A stretch of DNA of 13,291 bases from RGIG3528 sp964653855. Its GTDB lineage: Bacteria > Bacillota > Clostridia > Lachnospirales > Lachnospiraceae. A program made the translations under genes and the position numbers. The notes under the pieces were generated by a model, which saw only the letters and a program-made list of their open reading frames with translations, made no database searches and was not told the origin of the DNA. Location of the stretch: positions 1-13,291 of the forward strand of contig CAZZFV010000051.1 in NCBI GenBank assembly GCA_964653855.1, given 5' to 3'. Positions within the stretch are counted from its first letter, which is position 1; the number at the start of each line of letters is the position of its first letter. This document shows, piece by piece, positions 6,633 through 13,291 of this stretch.

Positions 6633-9600
6633 ATGGCAAACAATAAGAATACAAAATCCGCCGAAAATAAAAAAAGTGCGGATTCAAAAAATACGAAAAC
6701 TTCAGTTAAAAATTCAAAGGATAAAAATAAGGGTAAGAAATCTGAGAGCACTTTAAAAAAGACTTCCGGTGAAAATAAGCCCAAAAAACTTACCGCAGCG
6801 GAGAAAGCTCTTTTAAAGCAGGAAGAAGAAAGACTCGAAAAAGAAAGAAAAGAAAAAAAGAAGGAAAGACGTGAAGCCGCCGAAGACATTGTTTTGATTG
6901 TTACCTTTGCGATTTCGATACTTCTTTTCTTAAGTAATTTTGAGCTCGGCGGTGCTGTAGGGAAAATTGTCAACGACGTGCTTTTCGGTATATTCGGTTG
7001 GCTTTCTTATATTTTCCCTTTTTATCTTATGGGAGTAATCATTGTTATTCTTGCAAACAGAAAGGGAAAGTTTGTATTTTTCCTTAAAGTATTTGCAACG
7101 TTTGTGATTTTTGTCTTGCTTGCCGCAATGATTCAAATTGCGTTCGGAGAAACAAGCAAGGATTTAAAGATTTCCGATTATTACGAATTTGCAAAAAACA
7201 ACAAGTCGGGCGGCGGTGTGCTTGGCGGCATAATTTGCTTTTTCTTAATAAAATGGTTTGATGTGATCGGATCTTATGTCATTCTTGCGGCCGCGGAAAT
7301 CATTTGTATTATTTTTATTTCGGGGCGAGCGTTGTCCAGAGAAATTTCACGTGCCTTAAAAGAAAAGCATAAGGCGGCTCTCGAAAAACAGGAAGAAGAC
7401 GAAGAAATTTACAATCAATACATAATGACCGATGAGGCGGGAGAATATCTTGACAAGACGGGACGTTATGACGAAAAAATTGTTGTTCCGGATAACACGC
7501 ATGCGGATTACAAGCTTAAGGATACGGACAATGATGTGATTCGTGCGGGAAATGAGGAAGCACCCGTTAAGCTTCCGGTTGACAATTCGGACATTTCCGA
7601 TGAGGAATTTGATGCGAGCCTAAAGAAATCGTATCTTCCCGAGAAGAAAAAGAGATCGTTTATAAGTTTTCTTAAGAACGGAAAGAAAGATGCAAGTTCT
7701 TTTGAAATTAAAAATAATGTAACGCGCGAAGAAAGTTCCGAAATAAATGCGGGAGCAAATACGGGAATAAATGAGGAAGTAAATTCGGAAGTAAATTATG
7801 ATGCAAATTCCGATGTGAATGCTACGGTAAATACCGAAGTAAATTCAGATGTAAATTCAGATATAAATTCGGAAGTAAATTCGGAAGACAAAAATACACT
7901 TAAAAATTCGGAATTACCGGGTATTCATGAAGAACAAGATAAAGATACGCGAGACATTGACAATATTATTTCGAGATTTGAATTCAGAAAAACAAATTCC
8001 GTAAATGCCGATTTGAAAGTTTACAATACGGAAGGCACCGATGAGTCTTACGATTTCGATAATTTTTATAGTCGGAATGTTGACACAAAAAACGATGCCG
8101 ATAACGAAAATTCCGATACAAAAATCAATAAAGACGGATCTGATTTCGAAAAAAATAATTTTGCCGGAAACGGTATTTTCGGAAATGAGCTTAACGAAAA
8201 TACGGAAGAAACGACAGAGGTATCTCAAGGGATCACACCTCACGTAAAGGAATATTTTACGGATTTTGACGACCGGAAAACAGGAAGTAATGCGGAAAAT
8301 AAGGAAATCAGCTATTCGGAAACGGCACTCCGTGATAAACTCTTGTATTCCGACAGCGATTTTTCAAAGACTGTCGACGCGGTTCCTTATGCGCTTTCGG
8401 ATGCGGCAAAAAAGCCTTTAAATTACAAAAAGCCCGAACAAAAAAATATCGAACAAACAAATTCCGAACATACAAATACGGAATACGTAAACGCCGAGCG
8501 TACAAATCAGGGACAGGTAAACTCGGAACAGATAAGACACGAACAAATAAATCCTTCGGCATCCCTTGAAATAGGAAATGTGCTTACCGAAAACAAGGAC
8601 AGCCAAATGGAATTTGTGCCCGTGAAGCGTGAATACAAGTATCCGCCGATTGAGTTACTCGATCCGCCTGTTCGCCCGAGAAACACGGACGACTCGGATG
8701 AGCTTAGGGAAACAGCGATAAAGCTCAAAAATACGCTTGAAAGCTTCGGTGTAAAGGTTACCGTTACCGATGTTCAAAAAGGACCTGCGGTTACAAGGTA
8801 CGAGCTTCAGCCGGAAACAGGCGTAAAGGTTGCGAGAATCACGAGCCTTGCGGATGACATAAAGCTTAATCTTGCGGCTGCGGATATAAGAATTGAAGCA
8901 CCGATCCCGGGCAAACCCGCCGTGGGAATCGAAGTGCCGAATCGCGAAAACACTATGGTTACTCTTCGTGAGCTCATAGAAAGCGACGAATTTGTAAATG
9001 CTAAAGGTAAAATTCCTTTTACCGTCGGAAAGAGCATAGACGGAACATCAGTTGTCGGAGACATCGCAAAAATGCCTCACCTTCTGATAGCAGGTGCTAC
9101 GGGTTCAGGTAAATCCGTTTGCATAAATACGATCATAATGAGCATTCTTTATGAATTTAAGCCGGAAGACGTAAAGCTTATAATGATCGATCCTAAGGTT
9201 GTTGAGCTTTCCGTATATAACGGCATACCGCATCTTTTGATTCCCGTTGTGACAGACCCCAAAAAAGCCGCATCTGCGCTTAGTTGGGCATGTGTCGAAA
9301 TGGATGACAGATACAAGAAATTTGCCGAGCTTTCCGTAAGAGATTTAAAGGGATACAACGAAAGAGTAAGATCGGAAGCGGAAAAAGGCTTTACGGACGA
9401 AAATTATCCGCTTCTTCCGCAAATAGTGATAGTTGTCGATGAGCTTGCCGATCTCATGATGGTTGCGTCAAACGATGTCGAAGATTCGATTTGCCGTCTC
9501 GCTCAAAAGGCACGTGCATGCGGAATGCATTTGATTATCGCAACACAGCGTCCTTCGGTAAACGTAATCACGGGACTCATTAAGGCAAATGTGCCGTCAA

Positions 9601-10121
9601 GAATAGCATTTGCGGTTACGTCGGGCGTCGATTCGAGAACGATTCTCGATAACGTGGGTGCCGAAAAACTGCTCGGAAAAGGCGATATGCTTTATTATCC
9701 GACGGGATATCCGAAGCCTGTGAGAATTCAGGGATGCTTTGTTTCCGACAAAGAAGTGAATGATGTTGTCGACTTTATCAAAAGAGAAAACGATCCTGCG
9801 GTTTATGATGACAGGATAAATCAAAAAATTACGGAATCGGACAATGACGGTAAAGTGTCCGATAATCACGGTGCACAAAATTCTAAAGACGATAGGGACG
9901 AATTGTTTGTGGAAGCGGGAAGCTTAATCATCGAAAAGGATAAGGCTTCGATCGGAATGCTGCAGCGTGCCTACAAAATCGGATTCAACAGAGCGGCAAG
10001 AATCATGGATCAGCTTGCCGAAGCGGGAGTCGTTTCGGAAGAAGACGGAAATAAGCCGCGCCAGATTTTGATGTCGATGAACGATTACGAAACATGGCTT
10101 CAAAACAACATGGTTCAATGA
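6633..10121 (+). CDS. ftsK: FtsK/SpoIIIE family DNA translocase
   Basis: This is a membrane-anchored hexameric ATPase that pumps chromosomal DNA through the closing septum, in division or in sporulation; the sequence does not decide which. The 1162 residues are much longer than the roughly 790 of Bacillus SpoIIIE. Domain order: Lys/Glu-rich N-tail (1-83); about four membrane segments (roughly 85-103, 116-140, 146-171, 194-230); an acidic, Asn-rich disordered linker (about 235-665) with two repeat blocks; the alpha/beta motor (about 668-1052) with Walker A GATGSGKS (821-828), Walker B IVIVVDEL (D936, E937) and the ATQRPSVNVITGLIKANVPSR segment in two parts (970-980 and 981-990); a short acidic spacer; and a C-terminal winged-helix gamma domain (about 1088-1157), which in relatives reads oriented DNA motifs. 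Motor and gamma domains look intact. It has its own promoter, and the following gene starts 77 nt later without a strong terminator between. Confidence 0.97.
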   Translation: MANNKNTKSAENKKSADSKNTKTSVKNSKDKNKGKKSESTLKKTSGENKPKKLTAAEKALLKQEEERLEKERKEKKKERREAAEDIVLIVTFAISILLFLSNFELGGAVGKIVNDVLFGIFGWLSYIFPFYLMGVIIVILANRKGKFVFFLKVFATFVIFVLLAAMIQIAFGETSKDLKISDYYEFAKNNKSGGGVLGGIICFFLIKWFDVIGSYVILAAAEIICIIFISGRALSREISRALKEKHKAALEKQEEDEEIYNQYIMTDEAGEYLDKTGRYDEKIVVPDNTHADYKLKDTDNDVIRAGNEEAPVKLPVDNSDISDEEFDASLKKSYLPEKKKRSFISFLKNGKKDASSFEIKNNVTREESSEINAGANTGINEEVNSEVNYDANSDVNATVNTEVNSDVNSDINSEVNSEDKNTLKNSELPGIHEEQDKDTRDIDNIISRFEFRKTNSVNADLKVYNTEGTDESYDFDNFYSRNVDTKNDADNENSDTKINKDGSDFEKNNFAGNGIFGNELNENTEETTEVSQGITPHVKEYFTDFDDRKTGSNAENKEISYSETALRDKLLYSDSDFSKTVDAVPYALSDAAKKPLNYKKPEQKNIEQTNSEHTNTEYVNAERTNQGQVNSEQIRHEQINPSASLEIGNVLTENKDSQMEFVPVKREYKYPPIELLDPPVRPRNTDDSDELRETAIKLKNTLESFGVKVTVTDVQKGPAVTRYELQPETGVKVARITSLADDIKLNLAAADIRIEAPIPGKPAVGIEVPNRENTMVTLRELIESDEFVNAKGKIPFTVGKSIDGTSVVGDIAKMPHLLIAGATGSGKSVCINTIIMSILYEFKPEDVKLIMIDPKVVELSVYNGIPHLLIPVVTDPKKAASALSWACVEMDDRYKKFAELSVRDLKGYNERVRSEAEKGFTDENYPLLPQIVIVVDELADLMMVASNDVEDSICRLAQKARACGMHLIIATQRPSVNVITGLIKANVPSRIAFAVTSGVDSRTILDNVGAEKLLGKGDMLYYPTGYPKPVRIQGCFVSDKEVNDVVDFIKRENDPAVYDDRINQKITESDNDGKVSDNHGAQNSKDDRDELFVEAGSLIIEKDKASIGMLQRAYKIGFNRAARIMDQLAEAGVVSEEDGNKPRQILMSMNDYETWLQNNMVQ
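7743..7886 (+). repeat. 12-bp in-frame degenerate tandem repeat in the ftsK linker
   Basis: Twelve consecutive four-residue units (residues 371-418 of FtsK) all have Asn in the second position, with the pattern [V/I/A]-N-x-x, most often VNSE or VNSD. At the DNA level the 12-bp unit resembles AATTCGGAAGTA or AATTCAGATGTA and is best preserved towards the 3' end. The block lies in the disordered linker between membrane domain and motor. Confidence 0.85.
8430..8549 (+). repeat. 15-bp in-frame degenerate tandem repeat in the ftsK linker
   Basis: Residues 600-639 of FtsK read as eight five-residue units, for example NIEQT, NSEHT, NTEYV, NAERT, NSEQI. Glu is in the third position in seven of eight units and Asn starts six of them. 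The DNA units are diverged, so the expansion is older than the EDIKS array in the LCP gene. The block lies just before the motor domain. Confidence 0.75.
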
Positions 10122-10131
10122 GTTACTGTTA

Positions 10132-10155
10132 TTAAAAGGTGTAAATACCTTTTAA
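10132..10155 (+). other. A/T-rich hairpin between ftsK and fhs
   Basis: TTAAAAGGT (10132-10140) and ACCTTTTAA (10147-10155) form a 9-bp perfect stem around GTAAAT, extendable by one G-T pair to leave a TAAA loop. The following bases (ATATAATTTTT) are T-rich only after a gap, so it is at best a weak ftsK terminator. A TATAAT at 10157-10162 could be a -10 element for fhs, but no acceptable -35 sits 16-18 nt upstream, so I do not call a promoter. Confidence 0.45.
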
Positions 10156-10198
10156 ATATAATTTTTAAATTCAATTTTATCCCGCAGGAGGACCTTAG

Positions 10199-11866
10199 AT
10201 GAAATCTGACATTCAAATAGCACAGGAAGCAAAGCTTCTTCCGATAACCGATATTGCCGCCAAAATGGGAATAGGTACAGACGACATTGAGCTTTACGGA
10301 AAATACAAAGCAAAGCTTTCGGGGGAATATATTGATTCACTGAAAGACAAAAAAGACGGAAAGCTTATTTTGGTAACGGCAATAAATCCGACTCCGGCGG
10401 GAGAAGGAAAAACAACGACGACAATAGGTATCGGTGAAGCTTTCGGACGCCTCAACAAAAATGCCGTGATAGCTCTTCGCGAGCCGTCTCTCGGTCCGTG
10501 CTTCGGAGTAAAGGGCGGAGCCGCGGGCGGCGGATATGCACAGGTTGTTCCGATGGAAGATTTAAACCTTCATTTTACGGGAGATTTTCATGCGGTTACG
10601 TCCGCAAACAATTTGCTTGCGGCGATGCTCGACAATCACATTTATCAGGGAAACTCGCTTAATATAGACCCTAAGCAGATAGTCTGGAAGCGCTGCGAAG
10701 ATATGAATGACAGAGCACTTCGAAACATCGTTGTCGGAATGGGTAAAAAATCGGACGGAGTCACAAGGGAAGATCATTTCATAATAACCGTCGCATCGGA
10801 AATAATGGCCATTTTGTGCCTTGCGGACGATATGGAAGACTTAAAAAAGCGTCTTTCGCGCATAATTGTCGCATACACTTATGACGGCACGCCCGTTACA
10901 TGCGGAGATTTGAATGCCGTGGGCGCAATGGCGGCGCTCTTAAAGGATGCGATTAAACCGAACCTCATACAGACTCTCGAACATACACCCGCAATCGTTC
11001 ACGGCGGCCCTTTCGCAAATATTGCTCACGGATGCAATTCGGTACGTGCAACAAAAACGGCACTCAAAATTGCCGATTATGTGATTACGGAAGCAGGATT
11101 CGGTGCGGATCTCGGGGCGGAAAAATTCTTTGACATAAAATGCCGTTTTGCGGGGCTTAAGCCCGATGCGGTTGTACTTGTCGCAACGGTGAGAGCGTTA
11201 AAGTATAACGGCGGAGTGTTAAAAACGGAACTCCAAAACGAAAATCTTGAGGCACTTGAAAAGGGCATCGTAAATCTTGAAAAACATATCGAAAACCTCA
11301 AAAAATACAATGTTCCGATTATTGTTACGCTTAACAGATTTGCAACCGATACGGACAAAGAGCTTGAATTTGTAAAGGCTTTTTGCGAGAACCGGGGCGT
11401 TTCTTTTGCGCTTTCGGAAGTCTTCGAAAAAGGCGGAGAAGGCGGAATAGAACTTGCAAATTGTATACTTGATACACTTGAAAACAAAAAGAGCGATTTT
11501 AAGCCTTTATATCCGGACGAAATGTCTTTCTGCGACAAGATTTCCACGGTTTGCAAAGAAATATACGGCGCAAGCGATGTGACTTATGATGCGGGAGCAT
11601 TAAAAGAAATAAAGAGACTTGAGGCGCTCGGATATGGGAATGCGCCCGTATGCCTCGCAAAAAATCAATATTCTTTTTCCGATGATCCCAAAAAGCTCGG
11701 ACGTCCGACGGGCTTCACAATAAATATTCGTGAAGCTTACATGAGCGCGGGAGCAGGGTTTTTAGTCGCAGTCACTGGTACAATGATGACAATGCCCGGA
11801 CTTCCCAAAATCCCCGCTGCCGAAAATATCGATGTTGTTGACGGAAAAATTGTGGGATTGTTTTAA
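10199..11866 (+). CDS. fhs: Formate-tetrahydrofolate ligase
   Basis: This cytosolic enzyme makes 10-formyl-tetrahydrofolate from formate, ATP and tetrahydrofolate. It supplies one-carbon units for purines and formyl-Met, and is the entry step of the methyl branch of the Wood-Ljungdahl pathway in acetogens. The 555 residues match the family length. The P-loop-like PTPAGEGKTTTT occupies residues 64-75, followed by the conserved ALREPSLGPCFGVKGGAAGGG segment (92-112). The VHGGPFANIAHGCNS segment and the C-terminal TGTMMTMPGLPKIPAA motif are also intact. Translation starts at an excellent AGGAGG (10186-10191) 7 nt before the ATG, suggesting strong expression. No other Wood-Ljungdahl genes are in the window, so acetogenesis cannot be inferred. 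The next gene begins 21 nt downstream. Confidence 0.98.
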   Translation: MKSDIQIAQEAKLLPITDIAAKMGIGTDDIELYGKYKAKLSGEYIDSLKDKKDGKLILVTAINPTPAGEGKTTTTIGIGEAFGRLNKNAVIALREPSLGPCFGVKGGAAGGGYAQVVPMEDLNLHFTGDFHAVTSANNLLAAMLDNHIYQGNSLNIDPKQIVWKRCEDMNDRALRNIVVGMGKKSDGVTREDHFIITVASEIMAILCLADDMEDLKKRLSRIIVAYTYDGTPVTCGDLNAVGAMAALLKDAIKPNLIQTLEHTPAIVHGGPFANIAHGCNSVRATKTALKIADYVITEAGFGADLGAEKFFDIKCRFAGLKPDAVVLVATVRALKYNGGVLKTELQNENLEALEKGIVNLEKHIENLKKYNVPIIVTLNRFATDTDKELEFVKAFCENRGVSFALSEVFEKGGEGGIELANCILDTLENKKSDFKPLYPDEMSFCDKISTVCKEIYGASDVTYDAGALKEIKRLEALGYGNAPVCLAKNQYSFSDDPKKLGRPTGFTINIREAYMSAGAGFLVAVTGTMMTMPGLPKIPAAENIDVVDGKIVGLF

Positions 11867-11887
11867 AAAAAAGAAAGGAAAAAAGTT

Positions 11888-12733
11888 ATGCTTCAGCTCG
11901 GTGTAAGAGGACATGATGTGCCTCACGATTCAATCGAAAGTCTTGTAAAAAACATTAAGGATGAGGGATTTTGCTGCACGCAGCTCGCGCTCTCAAAGGC
12001 AATAAAGGAATGTAATACCGCTCCTTCCGCCATGACAAGCGGTATGGCAATGTATTTAAGAAATATATTTGCGAAATACAATGTCAACGTTTCCGTTCTC
12101 GGATGCTATTTAAACCTTGCAAATCCCGACAAAGAAGAACTTAAGAAAACAATAGAAACATACAAAACACATATCAGATTTGCGGCTCTTCTCGGCGCAG
12201 GCGTTGTGGGAACAGAGACAGGTGCGGTAAACAAAGAATACAAGCCTTGCCCCGAAAACCATACGGATGCGGCGCTCAATGCATTTATAGAGGGCTTGAG
12301 ACCGGTTGTCGAATGTGCTGAAAAGTTTGGCGTATGTGTGGGAATCGAACCCGTTTGGAAACATATCATGTGTGATCCGAAAAGAACAAGAAGAGTTTTG
12401 GACGAAATAAATTCCCCGTGTCTCAGAGTAATCTTGGATCCCATCAACATGTTTAATGCTGAAAACGAATCGCACGGAAACGATATTGTGGACGAAATGT
12501 TTGACATTTGCAAAAACGAAATCGATGTGATTCATTTAAAAGATTATGTTGTAAGGGACAATGAAATTATTTCTCGTCCCATTACTCTCGGAACGGGAAA
12601 ATTTGACATTCCGCACCTTTTTTCGGTTATCAAAAAGGAAAAGCCGTTTGTTAATGTGCTCCTTGAAGACAGCATTCCGGAAAATGTTTTGATTTCGCGT
12701 GCGTATGCCGAAAAATGTTATGAAGAGGCTTAA
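11888..12733 (+). CDS. Xylose-isomerase-like TIM-barrel protein (sugar phosphate isomerase/epimerase family)
   Basis: The 281-residue protein belongs to the AP-endonuclease-2/xylose-isomerase-like TIM-barrel family, whose members isomerise or epimerise sugars and related polyols using a divalent metal. The four expected metal ligands are present at the ends of barrel strands: E154 (GIEPVWKH), D184 (ILDPIN), H216 (VIHLKD) and E260 (LLEDS). The GTETG segment (108-112) is also characteristic. It is therefore probably active, but its substrate cannot be read from the sequence, and a DNA-repair endonuclease is unlikely because the residues match the sugar isomerase branch better. It has an AAAGGA site (11874-11879) 8 nt before the ATG. 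The 21-nt gap from fhs with no terminator indicates an operon. The functional link between the two is not obvious. Confidence 0.87.
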   Translation: MLQLGVRGHDVPHDSIESLVKNIKDEGFCCTQLALSKAIKECNTAPSAMTSGMAMYLRNIFAKYNVNVSVLGCYLNLANPDKEELKKTIETYKTHIRFAALLGAGVVGTETGAVNKEYKPCPENHTDAALNAFIEGLRPVVECAEKFGVCVGIEPVWKHIMCDPKRTRRVLDEINSPCLRVILDPINMFNAENESHGNDIVDEMFDICKNEIDVIHLKDYVVRDNEIISRPITLGTGKFDIPHLFSVIKKEKPFVNVLLEDSIPENVLISRAYAEKCYEEA

Positions 12734-12748
12734 AAAATAAATATTTCC

Positions 12749-12796
12749 TATTGATTTATTGTATATAATCAGATACAATCATACTATATCTTGTGT
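12749..12796 (+). promoter_or_regulatory. NrdR-box pair at the nrdR promoter (probable autoregulation)
   Basis: ATACTATATCTTGTGT (12781-12796) matches 14 of 16 positions of the NrdR-box consensus as I recall it (acaCwAtATaTwGwgt). A much weaker box, TATTGATTTATTGTAT (12749-12764), lies 16 bp upstream, the spacing expected for paired boxes on one face of the helix; only its right half resembles the consensus. The strong box begins one base after the -10 hexamer and covers the expected start of transcription, a position suited to repression. Confidence 0.65.
12751..12779 (+). promoter_or_regulatory. Putative sigma-A promoter for nrdR
   Basis: TTGATT (12751-12756), a 17-nt spacer and TACAAT (12774-12779) form a good promoter, with initiation near 12786. 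A second possible -10, TATAAT at 12764-12769, has no acceptable -35. No terminator hairpin with a T-run is seen after the preceding gene, so read-through from fhs is also possible. Confidence 0.6.
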
Positions 12797-12820
12797 TTCC
12801 GATACCGGGGGGATTTTAAT

Positions 12821-13276
12821 ATGAAATGTCCGTTTTGCAATAAGGAAAATACCAAAGTAATCGATTCAAGACCCGCAGACGACGGTCTCAGCATCAGACG
12901 CAGACGTGAATGCGACGAATGCTTAAAGCGTTTTACAACCTACGAAAAGATAGAGACGATTCCTCTTTTTGTAATCAAAAAGGATAATTCGAGACAGCCT
13001 TTCGATAAGGAAAAGCTTGCCGCCGGAATTTATCGTTCGTGCAACAAGAGACCGATTTCCGCGGAACAGATGTCGGCGGCAGCCGATGAAATCGAAAACG
13101 CAATTTACAATATGGGAGAAAAAGAAGTTCCGAGTTCCCTGATCGGTCAAATGGTTATGGATAAGCTTCGTGACCTTGATCCCGTGGCTTATGTCCGTTT
13201 TGCCTCCGTTTATAAGGAATTTAAGGATGTAAATACGTTTATGGACGAACTTAAAACATTGCTTGAAAACAAATAA
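12821..13276 (+). CDS. nrdR: Transcriptional repressor NrdR
   Basis: NrdR senses adenine nucleotides (ATP/dATP) and represses ribonucleotide reductase genes by binding paired 16-bp boxes. The 151 residues match the family. A zinc ribbon is formed by C3-C6 and C31-C34 (MKCPFC and CDEC). The basic strand SIRRRRECDECLKRFTTYE (24-42) is diagnostic, and an ATP-cone domain follows (about 49-139) with VIKKDNSRQPFD at its start. I choose the ATG at 12821 over the in-frame one at 12791: the zinc ribbon begins at residue 2, a GGGGGGA ribosome binding site lies at 12807-12813, and the upstream ATG would fall inside the operator. No ribonucleotide reductase gene is in the window, so the targets are elsewhere, apart from the probable self-site. 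Confidence 0.97.
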   Translation: MKCPFCNKENTKVIDSRPADDGLSIRRRRECDECLKRFTTYEKIETIPLFVIKKDNSRQPFDKEKLAAGIYRSCNKRPISAEQMSAAADEIENAIYNMGEKEVPSSLIGQMVMDKLRDLDPVAYVRFASVYKEFKDVNTFMDELKTLLENK

Positions 13277-13291
13277 CGGGATATATGATGA

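Noticed and set aside
10401..10408. GAGAAGGA here and GAGAAGGC at 11436-11443 as SpoIIIE-type orienting sequences
   Set aside because: Each differs by one base from the Bacillus octamer GAGAAGGG as I recall it, both lie in Gly-Glu-Gly codons of fhs, and two near matches show no enrichment.
13277..13291. Start of another gene at the ATG at 13285
   Set aside because: Only seven bases remain, and there is no clear Shine-Dalgarno in front, so it cannot be supported.

Overview
The window holds seven protein-coding genes, all on the + strand. The genes, the A+T-leaning base composition, the strong Shine-Dalgarno sites and the set of families (LytR-CpsA-Psr ligase, FtsK/SpoIIIE translocase, NrdR, formate-tetrahydrofolate ligase, DUF711/PFL-like protein, M20C dipeptidase) point to a Gram-positive anaerobe of the Clostridia, plausibly Lachnospiraceae. 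The lineage is inferred from gene content and style only. There is no sign of a phage, insertion sequence, CRISPR array, tRNA or rRNA. This is mostly core chromosome, and its unusual parts are disordered protein segments and promoter architecture.

Layout. (1) 2-2156: the C-terminal half of a DUF711/PFL-like protein, followed after 10 nt by an aminoacyl-histidine dipeptidase (pepD). (2) 2233-4209: a membrane-anchored LCP protein with an exceptionally long acidic cytoplasmic N-terminus carrying a 15-bp tandem repeat; it ends at an intrinsic terminator (4242-4276). (3) 4380-6470: pnp (PNPase) as a stand-alone unit with its own promoter (about 4321-4348) and terminator (6484-6517). (4) 6633-10121: an FtsK/SpoIIIE DNA translocase, also with its own promoter (6565-6592), whose roughly 430-residue linker contains two further families of short peptide repeats. 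(5) 10199-12733: fhs (formate-tetrahydrofolate ligase) and a xylose-isomerase-like TIM-barrel protein 21 nt downstream, probably one transcript. (6) 12821-13276: nrdR, the ribonucleotide-reductase repressor, behind its own promoter.

How they fit. pepD supplies amino acids from His-containing dipeptides. LCP attaches anionic glycopolymers to the wall. PNPase turns over RNA. FtsK clears chromosomes from the septum. Fhs feeds one-carbon units into folate metabolism. NrdR sets dNTP supply.

The observation I rate highest is regulatory. The nrdR promoter overlaps a good match to the 16-bp NrdR box (14 of 16 by my recollection of the consensus). The ftsK promoter carries a similar arrangement: the same octamer TATTGTAT, then a box-like 16-mer at nearly the same spacing. 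This raises the possibility that NrdR links dNTP supply to chromosome segregation. The second observation is that the LCP protein and FtsK, both membrane proteins acting at the envelope or septum, have cytosolic linkers built from in-frame short tandem repeats, one class of which follows the same five-residue pattern in both.
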